Shown: positions 25,303-35,617 of the stretch, one piece after another | Layout: each line of letters opens with the position of its first letter | Position numbering within the stretch: position 1 is the first letter of the stretch | Source of the DNA: Erythrobacteraceae bacterium CFH 75059 | GTDB taxonomy: Bacteria > Pseudomonadota > Alphaproteobacteria > Sphingomonadales > Sphingomonadaceae | Assembly: GCA_004331795.1 (NCBI GenBank) | Contig: SJSR01000007.1 | Location: forward strand, 1 to 64,000 | Reading direction: 5' to 3' | Length of the DNA: 64,000 bases | Program-made: the position numbers and the translations under genes | Notes under the pieces: model-generated | Database searches by the model: none | Told to the model about the DNA's origin: nothing | What the model saw: the letters and a program-made list of their open reading frames with translations, nothing else

Positions 25303-26480
25303 CGTATCTTCTCCAGGTTGCGGATGTTGGCCGGCTTGAAGCGGCTGCCGATGCCCTGCGCACGCAGCGGCGCAATCGCCGGAGTGGCAGCGCCGCCGGC
25401 GGGAGTGGCGGTATGGATCCGCACGTCGCGGCGCGTGGCGAAGCCGCCGCTTGCAGCGCCGCTCGTGTCGTTGGCCGCGGCCGCCACCGGGATCGCGCTG
25501 ACATCAAGGCGCCGCGAGGCGGCGATGGTGGCCGAGGTGGTGGCGGCGAGCTGCGCCGCCGGGGGCAACGCAGCCGGCGCCGGCGCAGGTGCCACCAGTG
25601 ACCCCGGCGCTGCCGCCGACGGGACGGACTGTCGCGCCAGCCCGAACACCGTCCAGCCGGACACCATGGTCGCGGCGGTCCTGAGCACCAGCACCATCAG
25701 CGCCACGTGCACCGCGCCGATGAGGAAGAACGCCGCCGCCGCCTGCGGATTGATCTGCCCCGGCGGCTGCGCCAGCGCGCTCAGCACCGGCACCGCCAGC
25801 TCGAGCATGACCCCGCCGCCAAGAACGGCGAACAGGGGGGTGAGCGCGAGCATCACCACGCCTTTCAGCCAGCCCGCGAACAGACCGCGCGTGCCTTCGA
25901 ACAAGGCCATCACGACGAACACCGGACCCAGCGCGACCAGCACCGCCAACGCGATCCGCGCCGTGACGAGCACTCCCACCGTTCCGAGCAGCAGCAGCAT
26001 GGCGCCAAGCCACAGCAGCCCGGCAGGCGAGAAGGCGGAGATGTCCGTCTGCCCTCCGCTCGCGGTCTGCACCGCGGCGAAGACGATGTCGATCTTGTCG
26101 CCAAAGGTCTGGGTCGCGGACCCCCTGTCGCCGGTGACCATGCTGGCAAGGTAGTCCGGCGCCTGGACCGCAAGGTTCCAGACGACCGAATGGAAGGCCA
26201 CCCAGCTGGTCGCGAACGTCACCACCAGCCCCAGCGTCATCATGCGCGGCGTCAGCGAGCGCACCGACAGGCTCGACCGGCCGAGCAGCAGCTGGATGGC
26301 GAAGAAGGCGATGAACAGGGTCAGCAGGATGGTGAGCGCCGTGCCCAGCCCCCCGCCGCTGGCGAACAGTCGCCCGAAGGCCTGCGCGGCGAACTGGTTG
26401 GCGACACAGTCGACGGCCTGCAGGCTCGCCGACACGCCCAGCCCGACATTGTCGAGCGCCTGCTGGCACCCGGCGCTCAT
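25299..26480 (-). CDS. virB6: Type IV secretion inner membrane protein VirB6/TrbL
   Basis: A 393-residue polytopic protein started at MSAGCQQALDNVGLGVSAS (26480). Hydrophobic helices lie at about 44-66, 80-100, 148-172, 174-200 and 225-290. The alternating loops and the WTVFGLARQ segment suit VirB6/TrbL. The last 90 residues form a proline/alanine-rich soluble tail. VirB6 is thought to pass substrate through the inner membrane. Both ends overlap neighbours by 4 bp (ATGA with virB4 upstream and virB9 downstream), so translation is tightly coupled. Confidence 0.9.
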   Translation of the reverse strand: MSAGCQQALDNVGLGVSASLQAVDCVANQFAAQAFGRLFASGGGLGTALTILLTLFIAFFAIQLLLGRSSLSVRSLTPRMMTLGLVVTFATSWVAFHSVVWNLAVQAPDYLASMVTGDRGSATQTFGDKIDIVFAAVQTASGGQTDISAFSPAGLLWLGAMLLLLGTVGVLVTARIALAVLVALGPVFVVMALFEGTRGLFAGWLKGVVMLALTPLFAVLGGGVMLELAVPVLSALAQPPGQINPQAAAAFFLIGAVHVALMVLVLRTAATMVSGWTVFGLARQSVPSAAAPGSLVAPAPAPAALPPAAQLAATTSATIAASRRLDVSAIPVAAAANDTSGAASGGFATRRDVRIHTATPAGGAATPAIAPLRAQGIGSRFKPANIRNLEKIR

Positions 26481-28912
26481 TCCGCCGCCATCCGGTTGCG
26501 GTAGAGGCTCAGATCGGCCAGCGTGTCCTCGAACCCGCCGGGCCAGGCGTGGCCGGTCAGCGCCGGAAACCAGTCGGCCGGGCTGTCGCCGACCGCCTCG
26601 CGAAGCAGGTCGAGACGCCGCACGGCGCTCTCGCGGCCCGACAGCAGGGTTAGAACCTCCGGCGCACCCGAAAGGTCGAGGCGCACTACGACGCTGGCAT
26701 CGGGCTGGCGGACGAGGAAGCAGCGGCTGTGCGCCGGCAGGGTGCGGATCAGCGCCAGCTCGTGCTGCGTCAGGCCGAAGCCGTCGCAGTAGTCCTCGGG
26801 ACGCGCCCGGCTGTTGGGCAGGAAGATCATGGTCGCGGTCTGCTCCACCAGCGCCGTGGAGATGCGGCTGTCCAGCGCATCGCGCGCCGACTGGGTGGCG
26901 AACCCGACCAGGGCGTTGCGCTTGCGCAGCGTCTTGAGCCAGTCGCGGATGCGGGCGGCGAACACCTCGTCGTCGAGCGCCTTCCACCCTTCGTCGATGA
27001 GGATCATCGTCGGCTGTCCGTCCAGCCGCTCGTCAATGCGGTGGAACAGGTACATCATGGTCGGCGTGCGCAGCTTCGGGTTTTCCAGCAGCGCCGTCAT
27101 GTCGAAACCGAGCACGCGGTTCGACAGGTCCAGCTCGTCGCGGGCGTTGTCGAACAGCCAGCCATGCTCGCCCTCGCCGATCCAGGCGGACAGCCGGTCG
27201 GCCAGGTCGCCCGGCTGCGGCCGCCGCGCGCCGGCGAGCAGCTCGCGGAAATGACGCAGGCGCCGCAGCGCGCCGTCATTCGCATAGGCGGCATCGACGG
27301 CGCCGGCGATAAGAGCATCCTCTTCCGGTCCGCTCGCCTGGAGCAGCACGCCAAGCCACTGGCGCAGGAAGGCACGGTTCGCCGCGCTGTCCGGCAATGC
27401 CAGCGGATTGAAGCCCGACGGCTCGCCGGCGCGGATCGCATCGTAATGGCCGCCGATGCCGCGGATGAACAGCTCCGCACCGCGATCCTTGTCGAACAGG
27501 ATGGTGCGGGGACGGAACTTCTGGGCCTGGGCGGCGAGGAAGTTCATCACCACCGTCTTGCCCGAGCCGGACGGCCCGATGACCGAGAAGTTGCCGAGGT
27601 CGCCGTGGTGGAAGTTGAAAAAGAACGGCGTCGCGCTGGTGGTCTCGAGCAGGGTCACGGCCTCGCCCCAGTGGTTGCCGCTCGCCTGCCCGAGGGCAAA
27701 GCCGTGCAGCGAACCGAAACTCGCCATGTTGGCCGAGGAAATCAGGGCGCGGCGCACGAGATAGCTTTCATTGCCGGGAAATTGTCCCCAGAACGCCGGT
27801 TCGAGATTGGTGTCCTCGCGCACTGCGATCGCCCCGGTGTCGGCGAGCGCCGCGGCGCAGGCGGCCACGGCCTCGTCGAGCCGCTCGAGCATGCTCTCGC
27901 GCACGAGCACCGACAGGTGGTGATCACCGAACCCGACGCCGCCGCTGCCCAGCGCGTCGCGCGCGGCAAGCATGTCGCTGCGTTCGGCGCGGGCTTCTTC
28001 GTCCGCCGAGCGCAGCCGCCGCAGCGCAAGATCCATGCGCTCGCGCGCCGTCTGCCGCTCGGTCGGCGCATAGCTTTCGGTGACCACCATCTCGTAAGGC
28101 AGCCGCAGCAGCGCATCGAGGAGGCCCGGCGACGTGGCATCCGGATAGTCCTTCAGCCCGAGAATGGCGGCAAAGCCCGGCCCGCCCGAGCCGCGCAGCT
28201 CCATCGCGTCCAGTCCGAAGCTGGCGCGCTTGTAAGGCAGCATGGCGCCGATGTCCGTGTCGTCCGCGGGCCGGCGCACGGGCCGCATCTCGCCGTTGTA
28301 AAGCGCCGACAGCAGCTCCAGCATCTCAGAATACGGACGATCGCCGCTGCCCTCGTAGTCACCGAGGAGCTGCGCGCCATAAGCAGACAGGGACGCGACG
28401 ATCCCCGTGGCCGCGGCCTTGAGCGCGCGCAGGTCGCGGGGGTCGGCTTCGGCCGCCGCATCGGCGCGGCGGCGTTTCAGCGCCTTGCCGGCGCGCTCGG
28501 CCAAACCCGCCTTGCCGCGCGCCGGCCGGCGGACGAGGGTGACGAACTGGTCGTTGATGAACAGTGCGCCCGCGCCCAGCCGCTCGCGCCAGCGCTGATC
28601 GATGTGGCGGCTCACCGGGTCGGGGAACGCCGCGTCCAGCTCCACCTCCACCTTGCGCCGGATCACATGGTGGTAGAGCACGAAGCGCGCGTCCAGCGTC
28701 GAGCGCAGCATCACCTCGCGGCTCGCGGCGTGGGCGTTCAGCGCCTCGCTGTCCTCGGTCTCGAACAGCAGGCCGGGAACCTGCACCGACATCATCAGCG
28801 ACCCGTCGCGCAGGAGCACGGTGTGCTGGTCCACCAGCCGCGCATAGGGCAGGCGATCGCCCGCGCGGGCTTCCTTGGCGCTCCACGCTGCGGCCCCGAG
28901 AAACTTCTTCAT
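26477..28912 (-). CDS. virB4: Type IV secretion ATPase VirB4/TrbE
   Basis: An 811-residue ATPase started at MKKFLGAAAWSAKEARAGD (28912), preceded by a GGGGA ribosome site. A start at 28945 would add 11 residues. The N-terminal VirB4 domain (about 25-400) includes LLRDGSLMMSVQVPGLLFET. The C-terminal motor has Walker A GPSGSGKT (446-453), DKDRGAELFIRGIGG, and Walker B TMILIDEGWKAL. The VirB4 hallmark VGFATQSARDAL follows. Family members energise pilus biogenesis at the inner membrane. Confidence 0.95.
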   Translation of the reverse strand: MKKFLGAAAWSAKEARAGDRLPYARLVDQHTVLLRDGSLMMSVQVPGLLFETEDSEALNAHAASREVMLRSTLDARFVLYHHVIRRKVEVELDAAFPDPVSRHIDQRWRERLGAGALFINDQFVTLVRRPARGKAGLAERAGKALKRRRADAAAEADPRDLRALKAAATGIVASLSAYGAQLLGDYEGSGDRPYSEMLELLSALYNGEMRPVRRPADDTDIGAMLPYKRASFGLDAMELRGSGGPGFAAILGLKDYPDATSPGLLDALLRLPYEMVVTESYAPTERQTARERMDLALRRLRSADEEARAERSDMLAARDALGSGGVGFGDHHLSVLVRESMLERLDEAVAACAAALADTGAIAVREDTNLEPAFWGQFPGNESYLVRRALISSANMASFGSLHGFALGQASGNHWGEAVTLLETTSATPFFFNFHHGDLGNFSVIGPSGSGKTVVMNFLAAQAQKFRPRTILFDKDRGAELFIRGIGGHYDAIRAGEPSGFNPLALPDSAANRAFLRQWLGVLLQASGPEEDALIAGAVDAAYANDGALRRLRHFRELLAGARRPQPGDLADRLSAWIGEGEHGWLFDNARDELDLSNRVLGFDMTALLENPKLRTPTMMYLFHRIDERLDGQPTMILIDEGWKALDDEVFAARIRDWLKTLRKRNALVGFATQSARDALDSRISTALVEQTATMIFLPNSRARPEDYCDGFGLTQHELALIRTLPAHSRCFLVRQPDASVVVRLDLSGAPEVLTLLSGRESAVRRLDLLREAVGDSPADWFPALTGHAWPGGFEDTLADLSLYRNRMAAE

Positions 28913-28948
28913 TGGCCAGGTTCCCCGTGACGCGCGCAGGTGCAAGGT

Positions 28949-29233
28949 TCACGCCGCATAGCTGTTGCAACCCCAGTGCTTCCAGTTCCGGACGCGCGGG
29001 CATTTCGACACCTTGGTCAGCCAGAGATCGAACACGCGCGGCTCCCGCAGGCACGCGAAGTAGCCGATGACATGGATCACCAGCGCCCCGAGCAGCGCGT
29101 AGAAGCTGCCGGTGATCAGGAACAGCTCGGTCGTCACCAGGGCGTTGATGATGAAGAAATTGTACGTGACACCGGCGAACATCTGCGGCCGCGTCAACGC
29201 GCGGTGCACGGGATGGCGGACAAGCGCCGTCAC
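28949..29233 (-). CDS. virB3: Type IV secretion protein VirB3
   Basis: A 94-residue protein using GTG at 29233 (MTALVRHPVHRALTRPQMF), one base after the virB2 stop and preceded by a GAGGGTGAG site. The ATG at 29281 would overlap virB2 by 46 bp and is unlikely. The VirB3 pattern HRALTRPQMFAGV is followed by two hydrophobic helices (about 25-62). The C-terminus ends WKHWGCNSYAA. VirB3 is an inner membrane partner of VirB4 in pilus assembly. Confidence 0.92.
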   Translation of the reverse strand: MTALVRHPVHRALTRPQMFAGVTYNFFIINALVTTELFLITGSFYALLGALVIHVIGYFACLREPRVFDLWLTKVSKCPRVRNWKHWGCNSYAA

Positions 29234-29234
29234 C

Positions 29235-29552
29235 TCACCCTCCCGACGCGCTCTGGATGCCGGCCACGATGGTGCCGGCACCGAACAGGATGAAGACGCC
29301 GATGATGACCGTGGCTCCGAAGCGCCAGTTCATGCGCCCGGTCAGCATCATGAAACCGACCGCCGCGACGGCCATCACCGCCACCGCCGTCGCGACATTG
29401 CCGAGCAACGTGCCCTGAAGCCAGCTCAGCGCATTGACGATCGGCCCCGATCCTTGGGGATCGGCCTGTGCCGACGCCGGAACCGCCATCACCGCCAGCG
29501 ACACGGCGAGACCGGAGGAAAGAAGACGCTGCAACCCGTTACTCCCGTGCAT
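29235..29552 (-). CDS. virB2: Type IV secretion pilin, VirB2/TrbC family
   Basis: A 105-residue prepilin. The signal peptide (about 1-30, ending VPASAQA) is followed by two hydrophobic helices (about 48-69 and 79-101) separated by the short basic loop TGRMNWRFG. This is the standard VirB2 two-helix hairpin. It is the major pilus subunit of the apparatus. The start overlaps the virB1 3' end by 14 bp. No cyclisation motif can be judged. Confidence 0.93.
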   Translation of the reverse strand: MHGSNGLQRLLSSGLAVSLAVMAVPASAQADPQGSGPIVNALSWLQGTLLGNVATAVAVMAVAAVGFMMLTGRMNWRFGATVIIGVFILFGAGTIVAGIQSASGG

Positions 29553-30147
29553 GATTGGACAAGCGGCCCATCACGGCCGCAACATAGTTTCGTGTCTCGG
29601 CAATCGCCGGGACGCCGCCGGCGCGCATGACGCGGCCGGGACCGGCGTTGTACGCCGCCAGCGCCCGTTCCAAATCGCCGTCGAAGCGGTCGATCTGCGC
29701 CCGCAGATACCGTGCCGCCCCTTCGAGATTGGCGAACGGATCGTCCGCATCCACCCCGAGCTCCCGCGCCGTGCCGGGCATGAGCTGCCCCAGACCCCGC
29801 GCGCCCTTCGGCGACACCGCCTGCGGGCGCCACCGGCTCTCCTGCCACACCAGCGCCTCGATCAGCGCCGGGCTGAGATCGAAGCGGCGCGCCAGTTCGC
29901 GCACCTTCGCGGCGTAGACCGCCGGCACCAGCCGTTCCGCGCGCGCCGCGTCGTGTTCGGCCCGCGGGTCGACACCGCCCGGCGCCGGCGCTGCCTCGTC
30001 CGGCGCGGCCGGTAAAGGCTTCACGCCGCCCGCAACCCAGCGTGCGCCGGCGGCGTCGATCTGCAGCACGTCCGCCCGTGCCGCGGTGGAGCCCAGCACC
30101 AGCGCCGCAAGAGCTGCGGCGGCACGCCACGGCATTGCGAGAATCAT
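29539..30147 (-). CDS. virB1: Lytic transglycosylase of the type IV secretion cluster (VirB1-like)
   Basis: A 202-residue secreted protein started at MILAMPWRAAAALAALVLG (30147), directly after a strong GGAGGGG ribosome site. The signal peptide ends near STAARA. The SLT domain (about 80-200) has the catalytic glutamate in LVWQESRWRPQAVS, then KGARGLGQLMPGTARELG and the AYNAGPGRV motif. It opens peptidoglycan for assembly of the secretion channel. It is first in the cluster. The AT-rich sequence upstream (about 30160-30225) is unlike the coding DNA around it and is the probable promoter region. Confidence 0.92.
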   Translation of the reverse strand: MILAMPWRAAAALAALVLGSTAARADVLQIDAAGARWVAGGVKPLPAAPDEAAPAPGGVDPRAEHDAARAERLVPAVYAAKVRELARRFDLSPALIEALVWQESRWRPQAVSPKGARGLGQLMPGTARELGVDADDPFANLEGAARYLRAQIDRFDGDLERALAAYNAGPGRVMRAGGVPAIAETRNYVAAVMGRLSNHARE

Positions 30148-30203
30148 GACCCCTCCATGCGGTCGCATTGATACGCTTCTATGACATTAGGCTGACCATA
30201 TAG

Positions 30204-32345
<2,142 letters not shown>

Positions 32346-32404
32346 CCGCTCTTGCTGGAGGAACGGTGCTGGCGTGTGACCCCGGACGCGGTGGGGATGT
32401 TGCC

Positions 32405-33061
32405 TCAGGCGGCCTGCTCGTCGCGAGCGGCCGGGACCAGCTTGCCGACAAGCGCGCGCAGTTCCGATGGCGTCGTGTGGCCGGCGACAATCTCGTGATA
32501 GCCGATGCCGGCTTTCCGCAATGCCTCCTTCTTCACCGCGTCGCGTGCCGCAGCAGATTGGCCGCGGTAGTGGCCGGTCCCCTGATACTCGAGCGCATGA
32601 ACGACCTGACACTGCTCGTTCATCAGGGCGAAGTCGACCCGCTTGGAATTAATGGCGAGGAATGCGCTCTTGTCGGAGGCGGTGAGGAATTCTCCCAGAC
32701 TCACCTGCGCCATGACCTGCCATGACGGATTGCGGCCTACGACAGCCGCATCAAGGGCCTTGAACACTGCCGCCTCCGGCCTGTTCAGCAGGGGCCGCGC
32801 CTTGTACGAGGCTCGGGAAACGGCCTTCAACTGCTCGGCCGCGAGATCCGCGGCGTCGCTGTCCCTTGCAGAAGCTGCCGGGCCGGCCGACGGCGGTGGC
32901 CGTCTTCGTCCGACGCCTCTCGGCCGGCTCCGCCACGGCCGATTGCCTTCGTGCCTCCGCATCCTTGGAGAATAGGCGATGACGCGACCGGCAACAAAGA
33001 GAATGCATAGGACGATCAGCACAAGAGACGTGTCATCAAGAACGAGTCGCGCCGTGTCCAT
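32405..33061 (-). CDS. DUF2726 protein with N-terminal membrane anchor
   Basis: A 218-residue protein started at MDTARLVLDDTSLVLIVLC (33061). A hydrophobic helix (about 10-30) is followed by a basic linker (RMRRHEGNRPWRSRPRG) and a C-terminal DUF2726 domain. The domain has KRVDFALMNEQCQVVHALEYQGTGHY and KKEALRKAGIGYHEIV, the restriction-endonuclease-like (PD-(D/E)XK) pattern of DUF2726, with D before FALM and ExQ. Nucleic-acid cleavage or binding is therefore possible but unproven. It stands alone, convergent with thiC and divergent from csbD. Confidence 0.82.
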   Translation of the reverse strand: MDTARLVLDDTSLVLIVLCILFVAGRVIAYSPRMRRHEGNRPWRSRPRGVGRRRPPPSAGPAASARDSDAADLAAEQLKAVSRASYKARPLLNRPEAAVFKALDAAVVGRNPSWQVMAQVSLGEFLTASDKSAFLAINSKRVDFALMNEQCQVVHALEYQGTGHYRGQSAAARDAVKKEALRKAGIGYHEIVAGHTTPSELRALVGKLVPAARDEQAA

Positions 33062-33180
33062 CTCCTGATCTTGGTTCAGTGCAGTTAAGAAGTTGTTGCC
33101 GTCGATCTCTACGTATGGAGATGAAGTAAAGGTGGAGGCTAACCAATGGATCGCCTTCAAGCACCTTCGTTCGAGCAACC

Positions 33181-33206
33181 GGAACGGATCGGAGCCGCTG
33201 CGCGTT
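33181..33206 (+). promoter_or_regulatory. EcfG-type general stress response promoter upstream of csbD
   Basis: GGAAC (33181-33185), a 17-base spacer, then CGTT (33203-33206). This fits the alphaproteobacterial EcfG (sigma factor of the PhyR-NepR system) consensus GGAAC-N16/17-CGTT. The csbD start codon is 61 bases beyond the -10 element. It was the only copy I noticed in the window, but the scan was by eye. Confidence 0.7.
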
Positions 33207-33266
33207 CAGAGTTCATGCGCCCGGCCACGGCCGGCGCGTACCGCAACATGCATGAGGAGAGAAGCG

Positions 33267-33449
33267 ATGGGTGAGTTCACCGACAAGATGAAGGCAGCCG
33301 GCAACAAGCTGGCGGGCAACACCAAGGAAGCCATCGGCGACGCGACCGACAACGAGCGGCTGGAAGCGGAAGGCAAGGCGCAGCAGGCCAAGGGCACCGG
33401 CCAGAACATCAAGGGTTCGGTGAAAGGCGCCCTCGGCGACGACATCTGA
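33267..33449 (+). CDS. CsbD family stress protein
   Basis: A 60-residue hydrophilic protein of the CsbD family: GEFTDKMKAAGNKLAGNTKE, then EAIGDATDNERLEAEGKAQQ and the repeated QNIKGSVKGALGD end. A GAGGAGAG ribosome site precedes the ATG. CsbD-like proteins are abundant in general stress responses of many bacteria; biochemical role is unknown. An EcfG-like promoter lies upstream and a strong hairpin follows, so it is probably a monocistronic stress gene. Confidence 0.92.
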   Translation: MGEFTDKMKAAGNKLAGNTKEAIGDATDNERLEAEGKAQQAKGTGQNIKGSVKGALGDDI

Positions 33450-33459
33450 CCGGTGCGGA

Positions 33460-33487
33460 TCCGCCGGTGCGTGCGCGCACCGGCGGA
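33460..33487. terminator. Strong hairpin between csbD and the S9 peptidase gene
   Basis: TCCGCCGGTGCG (33460-33471) pairs perfectly with CGCACCGGCGGA (33476-33487) around a four-base loop, 11 bp after the csbD stop. The converging peptidase gene ends 14 bp further on. It can serve as a bidirectional terminator, though no U-tract follows. Confidence 0.7.
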
Positions 33488-33500
33488 CCCCCGGCACCAT

Positions 33501-35513
33501 TCAACGCGCCGAAGCCGGCGCAGCGGCACCCTGAGCGTCACCCAGCAGGTGCCGCTGCCAGAACATTAGGCTGGTCCAGAACTGGTAGTCCGCGTTCTCC
33601 TTCCGGGCAAAGCCGTGCCCCTCGTTCTGCCCTACCAGATGCCACGCCTCGCGCCCCTGGGCGCGCACCGCCTCGACGATCTGGTCGGCTTCTGACGCCG
33701 GAACACGCGGATCGTTGGCACCGGTCACCACCATCAGCGGGATCCGCAGCTCGTTGACCCGTGTCAGCGGGCTGATCCTCAGGAGCGCCTCACGCTGCGT
33801 CCGCTCGTCGCCATATTCCACCCGGCGCAAGTCCCGGCGGTAGGACTGGGTGTTCTCGAGGAAAGTGACGAAATTGGAAATGGCGACGATGCAGTTCGCC
33901 GCGCGCAGCCTGTCGCCGTAGAAGATCGCGGACGCGTAGCACATGTACCCGCCATACGATCCGCCGGTCACGCCGATGCGGGTGCGGTCGATGCCCGGAT
34001 CCGCCTGAAGGTGGTCGAGAAAGGCGCCGATGTCGCGGACGCTGTTCTCCCGCAGCTCGGGACCGTTGTCGAGACTGACGAACCGCTTGCCATAGCCGGT
34101 CGACCCGCGCACGTTCGGGTAGAAGATGGCGATGCCCTGCTCGTTCAGCAGATAGTTGTTGCGGCCGAGGAAGCCGGGCCGCGACTGCGCCTCGGGTCCG
34201 CCATGAATGCTGATGATCAACGGCCGCGCGCCGGGAAAGCGCGCAGGGTCAGGGCGGTAGAGAAAGCCCGACACAGGCTCGCCGTCGAAGCTGCGGATCT
34301 CCACCAGTTCGGGCTCTGCGTTGCGGCCTGCGTCAAGACCGCCGGTCTCGCTCTGCGTCCACCGGGTCACCGCCAGCGTCTGCGGGTTCACCGAGTAGGC
34401 ATCAGCGGCGCTGCGCGCGGAGGTGAAGGTGATGCCGATCTCGCCCCATGGCGCGATCTCCAGCCCGCCGATCAGGCCCGAGGGCAACCCCTCCACAATC
34501 CGCGCCCGGCCGGTGCGCGGATCGAGCACCCGCAGGCGGGCAATGCCCGCTTCGTTCGTCACCAGCGCGATGAAGCTGCCGTCGGGGGCGATGTCGAAGC
34601 CGTCCACGTCCCAGTTGACGCCGAGGTCGACAGGGGTGAACCGCCCCGAAGCGATGTCCAGCCGGCCGAGGCGCTTGAACTCCGATCCTTCGTCGGACGT
34701 GACCCACAGCGTCCCGTCCGGCGCGAACTGCGCGCCGCTGTACGAGATGTCGCGGCTGTGATCGCCGATTGCGGTCATTCGGCCGGTGGTCAGGTCGAGC
34801 AGGTGAAGATTGCTCTTCGTGACCGAAATGTACTGAGCGACGACGGCCTGCCGCTTGTCGGGCGTAAAGTCGGCCAGCGCCCAGCCGCCGCCGCTGACCT
34901 GCGCCACCATGCGGTTGGAGGACGGGTCGCGGGGATCCATGACATACAGGTCGTTGTCCGTCCCGTTGCGGCGCGTGGAGCTGTAGGCGATCAGCTGGCC
35001 GTCATGGCTCCAGGTGTTGAAGCTGTTGCGGCTGCGCCCGTCGGTGAGCAGCTCGAGCCGTCCGTCGCGGACCCGGAAGAGCTGGTAGAATTCGTCACCG
35101 CCGGTGTCGCGCGACGCGACCATCACGTCGCCGGCCGGCGACCAGCTTCCGCTCACCGGCTCCTCCTCGAAGGTGAGCTGCGTGCGCGCTCCCATCGGCA
35201 CGGCGACGCGGTGGATCTGGCTGGTGTTGCCGAAGCGCGTGCCGATCAGCATCGAACGGTCGGTGGGATGCCAGCTCGAGAAGGCGGCGGTGCGGAACTC
35301 CATGTAGGGGCGGGTGCGCTGCGCCAGCTCCGCCGGAACCGGCGGAATGCCGTCGGCGACGAGAGCCGCCGGACGCGGCACCTCCCGCACCCCCGCCTGC
35401 TCGCCACCCGCCACGGCGGCCGGCGTATTCGAGCCGGGCTGCGCCACGGGTTGCGCCGCTGCGTTCGCGGACAGCATCAGGGCCAAGGAAAGGGCAAGCA
35501 TCGATGTTCGCAT
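33501..35513 (-). CDS. S9 family peptidase (prolyl oligopeptidase-type), secreted
   Basis: A 670-residue protein with a signal peptide (about 1-20, ending ANAAAQ). The N-terminal beta-propeller (about 70-420) shows repeats such as WSHDGQLIAYSSTRRNGT and FAPDGTLWVTSDEG. The C-terminal alpha/beta hydrolase has the nucleophile motif VTGGSYGGYMCY, the acid residue near VTGANDPRVP and the histidine in NEGHGFARKEN. These enzymes cleave short peptides after proline or other residues. A periplasmic role in peptide scavenging is inferred. It is transcribed alone. Confidence 0.93.
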   Translation of the reverse strand: MRTSMLALSLALMLSANAAAQPVAQPGSNTPAAVAGGEQAGVREVPRPAALVADGIPPVPAELAQRTRPYMEFRTAAFSSWHPTDRSMLIGTRFGNTSQIHRVAVPMGARTQLTFEEEPVSGSWSPAGDVMVASRDTGGDEFYQLFRVRDGRLELLTDGRSRNSFNTWSHDGQLIAYSSTRRNGTDNDLYVMDPRDPSSNRMVAQVSGGGWALADFTPDKRQAVVAQYISVTKSNLHLLDLTTGRMTAIGDHSRDISYSGAQFAPDGTLWVTSDEGSEFKRLGRLDIASGRFTPVDLGVNWDVDGFDIAPDGSFIALVTNEAGIARLRVLDPRTGRARIVEGLPSGLIGGLEIAPWGEIGITFTSARSAADAYSVNPQTLAVTRWTQSETGGLDAGRNAEPELVEIRSFDGEPVSGFLYRPDPARFPGARPLIISIHGGPEAQSRPGFLGRNNYLLNEQGIAIFYPNVRGSTGYGKRFVSLDNGPELRENSVRDIGAFLDHLQADPGIDRTRIGVTGGSYGGYMCYASAIFYGDRLRAANCIVAISNFVTFLENTQSYRRDLRRVEYGDERTQREALLRISPLTRVNELRIPLMVVTGANDPRVPASEADQIVEAVRAQGREAWHLVGQNEGHGFARKENADYQFWTSLMFWQRHLLGDAQGAAAPASAR

Positions 35514-35617
35514 GGCATCCTCCGTTTGGCGCGGACGCTAGTGTGACTTGCCGCAGGACGCAATCCGCGCGCCACGGCGCGGCTGGGCAGCGGCGACAGC
35601 AGGAGCACTGCGCGCAG

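Noticed and set aside
26729-28930. Long plus-strand frame opposite virB4
   Set aside because: Antisense to a well-matched ATPase; no domain in the translation.
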